Below, piece after piece: positions 15,239 through 22,158 of a DNA stretch of 22,158 bases. Under the pieces are notes generated by a model that worked only from the letters and a program-made list of their open reading frames with translations, was not told the DNA's origin and made no database searches. How positions within the stretch are numbered: the first letter of the stretch is position 1; every line of letters starts with the position of its first letter. Origin of the DNA: Gammaproteobacteria bacterium (GTDB lineage: Bacteria > Pseudomonadota > Gammaproteobacteria > Arenicellales > JAOTYS01). The stretch is taken from positions 1 through 22,158 of the forward strand of contig JAOTYS010000023.1 of assembly GCA_029861795.1 (NCBI GenBank), in the 5' to 3' direction. The position numbers and the translations under genes were made by a program.

Positions 15239-15333
15239 GATTGACCCTCTCCCAAATGTATCGTGTTAGTGTGCCTCGAACGTGGCTTAGGACTCAAGCG
15301 CTCTGCAGGTCCACGTGCTACGTTAGGCATAGA

Positions 15334-15879
15334 TTATAGGTTCAAGGTTCCCTGGGAATTTCTGTCATAGATAAGATTGCCAGCGTGATAACGCAGCGCA
15401 GGGTTCAGATTGTGACTGTGGGACACCTCTGGATCGATGAGATGAATGACTTGAATGCCCTTTAAGGTCAAATAGTCAGCGATCATCGAGCGATGACAAT
15501 GTTGTGGCAACCGTTCTGCACACATTAAGGCGAATCTTAGGTCTTGGGATTGAGTGACCACCTCCGCCACTGCATTGTGGAAAGTATTTGTACACATATG
15601 GTCAGCGTAACCGCGCAGTGCCTCGGGCAACCCCACATGGGGCGAGTCTTGGTGACAACGTCGCAACCCTCCGAGTTCGTCTCCGGCCCATTGATAAGTT
15701 AAGCAGGCCTGCTCGATGCGGACACGTAAGGCTTTGGCCGCAAATTGCGGGTTGTGACGGGAACCTGGTCGGGCTCGCACGTCCACCAGCGTATGAATAC
15801 GTTCACTGCGTAGCAAGTCCGCCAAATCGTCCAGGGAACGATTACTATGGCCGACGGTGTAGATGGCGTTGGTGCTCAC
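15334..15879 (-). CDS. DUF488 family protein
   Basis: This protein of about 181 residues belongs to DUF488, small cytoplasmic proteins of unknown function found widely in bacteria. Typical stretches are 'IYTVGHSNRSLDDLADLL' near the start, 'LVDVRARPGSRHNPQF' in the first third, and 'FALMCAERLPQHCHRSMIA' near the C-terminal third, with its conserved Cys-x-Glu and Cys-His-Arg. These conserved Cys and His residues suggest a catalytic or metal site, but no reaction is established. I start at GTG 15879, preceded by GAGG at 7 bp, because the conserved fold begins three codons later. ATG 15909 and GTG 15939 are in-frame alternatives. It lies upstream of msrA and diverges from the beta-propeller gene. 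Confidence 0.87.
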   Translation of the reverse strand: MSTNAIYTVGHSNRSLDDLADLLRSERIHTLVDVRARPGSRHNPQFAAKALRVRIEQACLTYQWAGDELGGLRRCHQDSPHVGLPEALRGYADHMCTNTFHNAVAEVVTQSQDLRFALMCAERLPQHCHRSMIADYLTLKGIQVIHLIDPEVSHSHNLNPALRYHAGNLIYDRNSQGTLNL

Positions 15880-15988
15880 GGGCTGCCCTCGGGCGGCTGT
15901 GCACGACATCGGTAGCGGAGTTGGATAAAGTACCCACACATTAGCATATTCGAATTACATTGACTTTATTCGCTGTTGCACCACTGAT

Positions 15989-16990
15989 TTGAATCTCATC
16001 GGTCGGATTGTAAGCGTTGGATTGCTCGTTGCGATCGCCGCTGAGGCGTTCGCGAGTCAACCCATCTATCCACGAAACCCGGTTGTGAGCGGTGCTGTCA
16101 TCTATGCGTCGACCAATGGCGTCATGTCCATTGATCGAATGGATCTAGAAGTTAAGTGGCACGCACTGCAAGATCTGATCACCTTTGAGCCTGTGGTTAC
16201 GCCTTTTGCCGTACTAGTTGGCAGCACTGGCGGAGTCTTCGCCCTCCACCCTGAAATCGGGGCGATCTTGTGGCACATAGACTCAGAAGAGCCGTTGTAC
16301 TCTCCCACTGTGTTGGGAGATGTTGCCTATGTGGCAGGGCAAGATGGGTCGCTGCGCGCTGTTATAGTGCGCTCAGGACGGACGCTGTGGCAGCGCAAGT
16401 TCGAGGGATGGCTTTATTCGCCCGCTATTGGGGGTGATCGACTGGTGGCAGGGGGCAGCAGCGGTGTGCTTTATGGAATTGAAACCACCTCCGGCAAAGT
16501 AGTTTGGGAAAAAGTACTAGGGCAGGAGCTTGTGTATAGACCGATCGATGTCGCACCGGACCGTGTAGTGGTCACAACGTTTGATGGTGGCATGCGAATG
16601 ATATCCAGTAGAGATGGCAGTATGCTTTGGCATCAAAACAATCGGGTTGCGAATAGTTCACCAACGGTGCATGACGGGTGGTTGTATACAGCAGGGTATG
16701 ATGGTTCAGTTACTGTGAGAGCTATTCGGGACGGCCAAGTGGTATGGTCGAAGAAACCGGTCGATACAATGTCGTTCCCTCCGAGGGTGTCGCAACGTTT
16801 TGTAATAGTGGGGGAACCTACGGGGCAAGTCGTGGTCCTAGACCGTGTGACTGGCGACACGGTGTGGATGAAGATCCTTAGCAGTGGGCTGGCAACGAGT
16901 CCCATCATTGTGGATGGCCGTCTGATCGCGTTTTTACACAATAGAGGGATCGCACAATGGCCAACGACTGTCTTTTCTAATGCACAATAG
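15989..16990 (+). CDS. Exported PQQ-like beta-propeller protein
   Basis: This 333-residue protein has a signal-peptide-like start ('GLLVAIAAEAFAS', cleavage near residue 23) and then seven to eight propeller blades with the PQQ-repeat/tryptophan-docking pattern, each ending in a hydrophobic strand plus Trp: 'EVKW', 'GAILW', 'GRTLW', 'GKVVW', 'GSMLW', 'GQVVW', 'GDTVW'. It resembles BamB-type and PQQ-repeat scaffolds. I see no catalytic Cys-Cys pair or calcium and PQQ ligands of true quinoprotein dehydrogenases, so it is probably a structural or partner-binding propeller. The start is the weak point: TTG 15989 gives a signal peptide but has no ribosome binding site, and no in-frame ATG lies upstream. 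It is 21 bp ahead of the cytochrome P460-like gene, probably one transcript. Confidence 0.85.
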   Translation: MNLIGRIVSVGLLVAIAAEAFASQPIYPRNPVVSGAVIYASTNGVMSIDRMDLEVKWHALQDLITFEPVVTPFAVLVGSTGGVFALHPEIGAILWHIDSEEPLYSPTVLGDVAYVAGQDGSLRAVIVRSGRTLWQRKFEGWLYSPAIGGDRLVAGGSSGVLYGIETTSGKVVWEKVLGQELVYRPIDVAPDRVVVTTFDGGMRMISSRDGSMLWHQNNRVANSSPTVHDGWLYTAGYDGSVTVRAIRDGQVVWSKKPVDTMSFPPRVSQRFVIVGEPTGQVVVLDRVTGDTVWMKILSSGLATSPIIVDGRLIAFLHNRGIAQWPTTVFSNAQ

Positions 16991-17011
16991 CTAAAAGTGG
17001 AGGAAGTGAAT

Positions 17012-17533
17012 ATGAGAGCTATGGTTTCAAATTTAGTTGGTCTGGGACTTCTCACCCTCATCGCTGGCGCATATGCTGAAGAGAACGGGTGGGGGAGTGC
17101 AGATGACGTGGCATATGCTGAGAAACTAGTGGCGGAGTTATTGGATGCTAAGTTAGTGGGCCCCGAGTGCATAATCAAAAAGCCCTACAAAGGCACCCAT
17201 CCTCATGGGGCGGTCCTGGATACGGTGGAAGCAGAAATCACGATCGGTGGTCATACCGGGATAGCTATTGTGAAGCGGAACTTCGGTGGAAAAGATGTTA
17301 CCCCTGAAAAGGTGGCGGCTGAGCCGATGAAGTATTTTGCCGCTCACACCATCATGTACAAACGCGAACAGGGTTATGATCCCGACAATGGAGATTGGTT
17401 CTGGGTGCGCGCCGGTGGGGACAACGAGCTAAGTGTCAGAGGCGGCCATAAGATGGCCGGCAAAATGGAGCAGGCCTGTATGGCGTGTCATCGCGCCGCT
17501 CCCGGCGGAGATTTTAAGTTTCTCAGTGACTAA
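17012..17533 (+). CDS. Cytochrome P460-like periplasmic mono-haem protein
   Basis: This 173-residue exported protein has a signal peptide (cleavage near 'AGAYAEE', residue 22) and one c-type haem site 'CMACH' at residues 156-160 near the C-terminus. That layout, a beta-rich domain followed by a late CxxCH, fits the cytochrome P460 / cytochrome c'-beta family. 'MYKREQGYDPDNGDWFWVRA' (residues 115-134) is a P460-like stretch, and a lysine there could be the one that cross-links to the haem, but I cannot prove the alignment. Known members oxidize hydroxylamine (P460) or bind NO (c'-beta). I choose ATG 17012, with a GGAGG site 8 bp upstream, over the GTG at 16997. It follows the propeller gene closely and is followed by a terminator. 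Confidence 0.85.
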   Translation: MRAMVSNLVGLGLLTLIAGAYAEENGWGSADDVAYAEKLVAELLDAKLVGPECIIKKPYKGTHPHGAVLDTVEAEITIGGHTGIAIVKRNFGGKDVTPEKVAAEPMKYFAAHTIMYKREQGYDPDNGDWFWVRAGGDNELSVRGGHKMAGKMEQACMACHRAAPGGDFKFLSD

Positions 17534-17564
17534 GTAACCCCGCAATCGTCCGATCATAAATCTG

Positions 17565-17598
17565 AGGCCATGCTGCACTTTGGGGTGCAACATGGCCT
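17565..17598 (+). terminator. Intrinsic terminator after the cytochrome P460-like gene
   Basis: AGGCCATG (17565-17572) pairs with CATGGCCT (17591-17598), then a single mismatch, then TGCAC with GTGCA, around a 6-base loop. The run TTTCTAATT follows. It lies 32 bp past the stop codon and should end the propeller/P460 transcript. Confidence 0.75.
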
Positions 17599-17873
17599 TT
17601 CTAATTGTCACGCCGACTCACAGCTTGTAACCTTACGCCGCACCCGACGCACTTGCCGCGCCGTGTTGCAAGTGTGCGCAGTCTCCAACGCTCTGTGGTG
17701 ATCTTGTGGTGTTCGCGTCAGTTGTGAAGTGTGTCTGATTCTTATGCCGAGTATTTCATTGGCATTGGGTGCCAAGATCCGCTGGTTTGTTGATCTTTGA
17801 TAGGATTGAAAGATCCTTGAACTGCCGGATGATCACTTGATTTTGGGAGTGTTGACCCGCACCAGACTAATAG
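17599..17873. other. Non-coding stretch upstream of the MBOAT gene
   Basis: No plausible gene lies between the terminator and the MBOAT start. Two inverted repeats are visible: CACTTGC/GCAAGTG (17650-17656 with 17668-17674) and GATCTTT/AAAGATC (17792-17798 with 17809-17815), both perfect 7-bp arms with 10- or 11-base loops. The second lies about 60 bp before the MBOAT ATG and could be an operator or a leader hairpin. There is no clear ribosome binding site in front of ATG 17874. Confidence 0.4.
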
Positions 17874-19304
17874 ATGGTTTTTAGTTCAGCCGTTTTCCTG
17901 TTTCTGTTCCTCCCCCTGGTTATCGGGGGACATTTCTTGCTGAGAGGTGTTGCGACGCGCAATGTCTTTCTATTGGTCGCGAGCCTCATTTTCTACAGCT
18001 GGGGGGAAGTGTTCTATGTGTTCGTGTTGTTGCTATCCATCGCATTTAACACCTTCTTTGGAGTACGTATAAGTCGAGCCATTGGGGCTGCTAAGAGAAA
18101 CTACCTCATTACGGCCGTGGCTTCGAACTTGATCCTGCTGGGCTCTTACAAATACGCAAACTTTATTATCGACAACCTAAATCTACTATTAGGGTTCTTA
18201 GGTACAGCGCCCCTGGAAAAAGATCCGGTGCACCTGCCGCTAGGCATTTCGTTTTTTACCTTCCAGGCCATTTCTTATGTTGTTGATGTATACCGTGGTG
18301 ACGCCCGAGTCCAGAAAAGATTCCTGGAAGTCGCTCTATATATTTCTTTGTTTCCGCAGCTCATTGCTGGACCAATTGTGCGCTATGGATTTATTGAGCA
18401 ACAGTTGACCAATCGCATTACGACTTTAGAAGATTTTGGCTACGGGGTGCGACGATTTGTCATTGGTCTGGCAAAGAAGATCTTGATCGCGAATACCCTC
18501 GGGCAGACCGCAGATGACATATTCGATCATCCTACAGACCAAATAAGTACATCGGTCGCATGGTTGGGTATAGCAAGTTATGCACTGCAAATATATTTCG
18601 ATTTCTCGGGCTATTCTGATATGGCCATAGGGCTGGGGAGAATGTTTGGTTTTCGCTTCCCCGAAAACTTCAATCACCCGTACATCTCCACGTCGGTACG
18701 AGAGTTTTGGCGTCGATGGCATATCACTCTATCCACCTGGTTTAGGGACTATGTATACATTCCCTTAGGCGGTAATCGCGCAGGGGGTCTGCGCGTCTAC
18801 GGTAATCTGTTAATCGTGTTTTTGTTGGTCGGGTTATGGCACGGCGCGAGTTGGAGCTTTGTAATATGGGGTCTGTACCACGGTTCCTTTCTTGTATTGG
18901 AGCGACTGGGGTTCGGCAAGATTCTTGAACGACTTCCGGCCGTATTGTGCCACCTATATCTTTTGCTTGTGGTCACTGTAGGTTGGGTTTTCTTCCGTTC
19001 AGAGGATCTTGGATACGCGTTGGATTATCTCTCAATAATGGGCGGAATTTCGGAAAGTTCAGATCTTCAGACTTACATTGGCTCTTATCTAAATAGGAAG
19101 TTCTTGCTGGCGTTTATCTTCGGGGTGGTTTTCTCAGCGCCCATCTATTCAATACTGCGCAACAGCCTGTTACCGCGAACCACATCGCAGACCACTCAGC
19201 TTCAATTGGTTTTGCATGATCTTTTGGTAGCCGTCTTGTTTGTGCTGTCAGCGTTGGCGATTGCAGCGCAGACCTATAATCCGTTCATCTACTTCAGATT
19301 CTGA
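17874..19304 (+). CDS. MBOAT family O-acyltransferase (AlgI-like)
   Basis: This 476-residue inner-membrane protein is an MBOAT O-acyltransferase of the AlgI/DltB type, which moves acetyl groups across the membrane for attachment to a polysaccharide or other envelope polymer. The start 'MVFSSAVFLFLFLPLV' is the AlgI N-terminus. 'LPLGISFFTFQAISYVVDVYRG' spans the usual position near residues 122-143 and 'REFWRRWHITLSTWFRDY' near residues 276-293 (with His283). The catalytic His323 is in 'GLWHGASWSFVIWG'. Its TGA stop overlaps the next gene's ATG by one base (TGATG), so the two are translated together. The polymer acetylated is not evident: there are no alginate or cellulose synthesis genes here. 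Confidence 0.94.
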   Translation: MVFSSAVFLFLFLPLVIGGHFLLRGVATRNVFLLVASLIFYSWGEVFYVFVLLLSIAFNTFFGVRISRAIGAAKRNYLITAVASNLILLGSYKYANFIIDNLNLLLGFLGTAPLEKDPVHLPLGISFFTFQAISYVVDVYRGDARVQKRFLEVALYISLFPQLIAGPIVRYGFIEQQLTNRITTLEDFGYGVRRFVIGLAKKILIANTLGQTADDIFDHPTDQISTSVAWLGIASYALQIYFDFSGYSDMAIGLGRMFGFRFPENFNHPYISTSVREFWRRWHITLSTWFRDYVYIPLGGNRAGGLRVYGNLLIVFLLVGLWHGASWSFVIWGLYHGSFLVLERLGFGKILERLPAVLCHLYLLLVVTVGWVFFRSEDLGYALDYLSIMGGISESSDLQTYIGSYLNRKFLLAFIFGVVFSAPIYSILRNSLLPRTTSQTTQLQLVLHDLLVAVLFVLSALAIAAQTYNPFIYFRF

Positions 19305-20461
19305 TGATGGCTAGTCTTCGAAAAGTACTGAACGTCACATTGGTGATATTGTTTCTAGCAGCCATTTGGCTTCCGCTGGCGAGTGAGATGCTACAGATCG
19401 CTCCAGTGATAGAGGTCACTGAAAACCGTAACCTTACAAGTTCCCCGGTATTTGTTCTGAAGAAATCGGAGCTAAAAAAATATCCGCAGAGATTTGAGAA
19501 CTACTTCAATGATCACTTCGGCTTCCGCAATATGCTGGTTAAGTGGCACAACTATCTCAGCTATAACTGGCTCAAGACTTCCGACCGAGTTCTAATAGGA
19601 AAGGATGGATGGTTATTCCTCGCCCGAGGTGTGCGCGAAGATAGAAGGACGATTCCGATTGTCGCTGACCGCTGTGGACGGGCACCGTTTGATGATGTTG
19701 AACTCGATAAATGGGTTGGTGCTTTGGAAGCCAATTGGCGCGCCATAGACCAACGCAATATGGAGTATTTGTTGGTGATTGTGCCGAACAAGCATTCCGT
19801 TTACCCGCAATATCTGCCGACGCAAATTAACTGCAGTAGTGGAGGTTCGCGAGCGGATCAATTGGGAAGGGGGCTACAACGTCTGGATGGGTTTCCGTTG
19901 CTTGATCTCCGTGAGGCATTTATTGAGCAGGCAAAAGATTCTGAGCCACTCTTCAGGCAGACCGACACTCACTGGGATGGACACGGCATTGTCGTGGCGT
20001 ATCAGGCGATGATGAGCGGTATAGATGTCGAGGACGTGATTGATGCAGGCCGTGTGACATTGAAAGAAGTCGGTGCCCCGGGTGGGGATTTGGCCAGGTT
20101 GCTCGGGATGGAGCGAGCGCTTACCGAGCGTGCCTATGGATTGAGAATCAAGCCGGTACGCGCCCAGCGTGCTGTTAATCCATTTCCGGAACTGACGAAG
20201 GACCCTTCTCGACAACCAGCCGCACGTGAGCAGCAGGACAGCGATTTACCGCGATTGATGGTATTTCACGATTCGTTTGTTGGGAATTCGGTCAAGAACC
20301 TTCTGAGTGAGAGCTTCTCTCGGTCAGTCTTCGTTTGGCAGGGCGGGCCAGAGCTATCTATGTCGCTAATCGATCGGGAAAAGCCAGATATAATCATTCA
20401 TGAGATGGTAGAGAGAAATCTTCTCAATCCGTATTTCGCCACAAGGCATACGGATCGGTAG
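19304..20461 (+). CDS. AlgX/AlgJ-like SGNH-type O-acetyltransferase partner
   Basis: This 385-residue protein is the usual partner of AlgI-type MBOATs. An N-terminal membrane segment (about residues 9-25) anchors a periplasmic SGNH-like domain that would pass the acetyl group to the polymer. The AlgX-type catalytic residues are visible: Asp221 and His223 in 'TDTHWDGHG', and the nucleophile Ser324 in 'VFHDSFVGNS'. 'NRNLTSSPVF' and 'YFNDHFGFRNMLVKWHNYL' near residues 43-52 and 67-85 are family text. ATG 19304 overlaps the MBOAT stop, with a second ATG directly after it at 19307. It has no carbohydrate-binding module like that of Pseudomonas AlgX, so AlgJ-like or general 'AlgX-related' naming is safer. 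Confidence 0.9.
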   Translation: MMASLRKVLNVTLVILFLAAIWLPLASEMLQIAPVIEVTENRNLTSSPVFVLKKSELKKYPQRFENYFNDHFGFRNMLVKWHNYLSYNWLKTSDRVLIGKDGWLFLARGVREDRRTIPIVADRCGRAPFDDVELDKWVGALEANWRAIDQRNMEYLLVIVPNKHSVYPQYLPTQINCSSGGSRADQLGRGLQRLDGFPLLDLREAFIEQAKDSEPLFRQTDTHWDGHGIVVAYQAMMSGIDVEDVIDAGRVTLKEVGAPGGDLARLLGMERALTERAYGLRIKPVRAQRAVNPFPELTKDPSRQPAAREQQDSDLPRLMVFHDSFVGNSVKNLLSESFSRSVFVWQGGPELSMSLIDREKPDIIIHEMVERNLLNPYFATRHTDR

Positions 20462-20558
20462 CGCGAACGGTGGCGCTGAGGAGGGGGTTGTCTAAACTCA
20501 GTCAGTAAGAGATCTTTGAGGCCCTCGTAAACAAATTCATAATGAAACAATAGCAAAT

Positions 20559-21167
20559 ATGCTGGCAAGAGTACTCGCTGTTGTGGCAGCCACGGTTGCA
20601 CTTGCATGCCCGGCCCGGGCGGACACAGACGGGGATTTAATGACAGCCACATTTGCGGGCGGTTGTTTCTGGTGTATGGAGCACGCTTTCGATGAACTGG
20701 ATGGCGTGATATCGACAACCACCGGCTATACCGGGGGTCGCCAAGTCGATCCCACCTACAAGCAAGTATCGAGCGGCGCCACGGGACATGTAGAAACGGT
20801 GCAAGTCTTGTACGACCCGCGGAAAATTGAGTATGCAGATCTGCTAAGAGTATTCTGGCGCAATATCGATCCAACCGCGCCGGACAGACAGTTTTGCGAT
20901 GTCGGAGCACAGTATCGTGCCGTCATTTTCTATCATAGTACAAGCCAAAGAAGACTGGCCCAGGTTTCCAAAAACGTACTGATAGTTAATAAAATTTTCG
21001 ACAAGCCCGTTGTGACTGAAATCAAGCCGACGACTGAGTTCTATTCTGCTGAAGATTACCATCAGGATTATCATATAAATCATCCGATTCGCTACAAGCT
21101 GTATCGCTTTATCTGTGGACGCGATAAGCGTTTAAAAGAACTGTGGGCTAAGCTCAGTCGATCATGA
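20559..21167 (+). CDS. msrA: Exported peptide methionine sulfoxide reductase MsrA
   Basis: This 202-residue MsrA differs from the one at 14585-15238. It begins with a signal peptide ('MLARVLAVVAATVALACPAR', cleavage near residue 21), so it should repair oxidized methionines in the periplasm or on the envelope. The catalytic Cys36 is in 'GGCFWCMEHAF', and this subgroup carries Cys39 in the same motif. 'EFYSAEDYHQDY' (residues 160-171) is conserved, and Cys186 in 'RFICGRDKR' is a likely recycling cysteine. It lacks the '[10 protein letters not shown]' tail of the E. coli type. ATG 20559 has no good ribosome binding site. It is 97 bp after the AlgX-like gene, and whether it shares that transcript is unclear. 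Confidence 0.93.
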   Translation: MLARVLAVVAATVALACPARADTDGDLMTATFAGGCFWCMEHAFDELDGVISTTTGYTGGRQVDPTYKQVSSGATGHVETVQVLYDPRKIEYADLLRVFWRNIDPTAPDRQFCDVGAQYRAVIFYHSTSQRRLAQVSKNVLIVNKIFDKPVVTEIKPTTEFYSAEDYHQDYHINHPIRYKLYRFICGRDKRLKELWAKLSRS

Positions 21168-21207
21168 TATTAGCTAAGGCACTCGGACACCGAGAATCCG
21201 CGTTGAA

Positions 21208-22131
21208 GTGAAACAGAACAGCACTGAAGACTATCCAAGGGATTTGTGTGGTTATGGGAGTGCGCCACCTGATCCTCGGTGGCCGGGAGAGGCACGGTTG
21301 GCGTTACAGTTTGTGGTCAACTATGAGGAGGGGGGGGAGAATTGTGTTCTGCATGGTGATCGCGCTTCGGAGGCGTTTCTCTCAGAGATCATCGGCGCGC
21401 AACCTATCGAAGGGATGCGTCACATGAATATGGAGTCCATCTATGAATACGGCAGTCGCGCTGGTTTTTGGCGATTGCATCGATTATTCACTGACCGAGG
21501 GATTCCGGTCACAGTTTACGGTGTGGCGATGGCGCTGGAGCGTAATCCTGAGGCAGTGACCGCCATGGTGAATGCGGACTGGGAGATTGCAAGCCATGGT
21601 TACCGCTGGATTGACTACCAGCATTTCAGTGAGCGGGAAGAACACGAACACTTACTCGAGGCAATCCAAATCCATACTCGAGTGTGTGGCACACGACCAG
21701 AAGGTTGGTACACAGGGCGCACCAGCCCTAATACGAGACGTCTGGTGGTGGAGGAAGGAGGCTTCTTATACGACGCCGACTCATACGCTGACGATCTGCC
21801 TTATTGGAATACAGAGTTCGGGCGTGCCCACCTCATCGTTCCCTACACCTTAGACAACAACGATATGCGCTTTGCCACCAACCAAGGGTTCAATTCGGGA
21901 GAGCAGTTTGTTGCATATCTTAAGGATGCCTTTGACGTGTTATACCGGGAAGGAGAGTCGCAACCCAAGATGATGTCTGTGGGTCTGCACTGTCGTCTTG
22001 TGGGTCGTCCGGGTCGCGTTGCGGCGCTAGAGCGTTTTCTCGACCACGTTCAGAATCATGACAATGTGTGGATTTGTAGGCGCGTCGACATTGCGCGTCA
22101 CTGGCATGAACACCATCCATGTCGGCCATAG
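21208..22131 (+). CDS. puuE: PuuE-type allantoinase (polysaccharide-deacetylase fold)
   Basis: This 307-residue cytoplasmic protein matches PuuE, the metal-independent allantoinase of the polysaccharide deacetylase superfamily, which hydrolyses allantoin to allantoate in purine breakdown. The match is close along the whole length: 'YPRDLCGYG' near residues 8-16, 'FVVNYEEGGENCVLHGD' near residues 34-50 (in place of the metal-binding Asp-Asp motif of true deacetylases), 'ASHGYRWIDYQ', 'EGWYTGRTSPNTRRLVVEEG', and 'LPYWNTEF' followed by 'VPYTLDNNDMRF' in the second half. The start is GTG 21208 with a poor ribosome binding site, 40 bp after msrA. No other purine-degradation genes are visible, but the window ends 27 bp later and they may follow. 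Confidence 0.93.
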   Translation: MKQNSTEDYPRDLCGYGSAPPDPRWPGEARLALQFVVNYEEGGENCVLHGDRASEAFLSEIIGAQPIEGMRHMNMESIYEYGSRAGFWRLHRLFTDRGIPVTVYGVAMALERNPEAVTAMVNADWEIASHGYRWIDYQHFSEREEHEHLLEAIQIHTRVCGTRPEGWYTGRTSPNTRRLVVEEGGFLYDADSYADDLPYWNTEFGRAHLIVPYTLDNNDMRFATNQGFNSGEQFVAYLKDAFDVLYREGESQPKMMSVGLHCRLVGRPGRVAALERFLDHVQNHDNVWICRRVDIARHWHEHHPCRP

Positions 22132-22158
22132 ATGATGGCGCCAGGTGCAAAACATAAA

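Noticed and set aside
20461..20558. Terminator between the AlgX-like gene and the exported msrA
   Set aside because: I found no stable hairpin with a T-run in this gap, so I cannot say whether the two genes share a transcript.

Overview
The window looks like a stretch of chromosome from a gammaproteobacterium that I cannot name. The evidence is the set of genes typical of that class: a ZapG/YhcB-type protein, Hsp33 (hslO), a DUF1820 protein, BolA, a KefB-like antiporter and a HutZ/HugZ-type haem protein. Coding density is high, and many genes are arranged as divergent or convergent pairs. Several start at GTG or TTG. I see no tRNA, rRNA, insertion sequence, integrase or CRISPR array.

Layout. 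Positions 1-145 hold a direct repeat that copies the 3' end of a leftward MATE efflux gene (87-1469). Next comes a rightward block: a decayed cyclic-nucleotide-domain gene (1485-1929), an intact DEDDh 3'-5' exonuclease (1939-2673) and a PLP-dependent decarboxylase (2692-4158). A sparse 464-bp gap follows, with one doubtful small exported ORF. Leftward bolA (4623-4949) then faces away from a rightward KefB-type K+/H+ antiporter (5059-6858).

Positions 6874-10031 form what looks like a D-amino-acid locus: dgcN-dgcA leftward with overlapping codons, and a class IV (D-amino acid type) aminotransferase rightward from the same 220-bp control region. If the family assignments hold, the transaminase would collect amino groups as D-glutamate and DgcN/DgcA would turn it into N-acetyl-L-glutamate.

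Positions 10076-10681 hold four TTCAG-like half-sites spaced exactly 11 bp apart, ahead of a small exported protein rich in Gly, His and Tyr that carries a perfect 33-bp internal duplication. Then come a DsbA-like CSWC protein, a leftward dedA-hutZ-like pair, a DUF1820 gene, leftward zapG, hslO (Hsp33), a cytoplasmic msrA and a DUF488 gene. A probable two-gene periplasmic unit follows: a PQQ-type beta-propeller and a cytochrome P460-like mono-haem protein (15989-17533), closed by a clear terminator hairpin.

The right end holds an MBOAT plus AlgX/AlgJ-like pair with overlapping codons (17874-20461), a second, exported msrA (20559-21167) and a PuuE-type allantoinase (21208-22131). Redox-stress functions recur across the window (Hsp33, two MsrAs, a DsbA-like protein, KefB, BolA, a haem-handling protein). 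They are spread over separate transcription units, so this is a theme and not one operon. The points most worth following up are the phased-repeat operator with its HGY-rich protein, the propeller/P460 pair, the D-amino-acid locus, and the duplicated gene end at the left edge.
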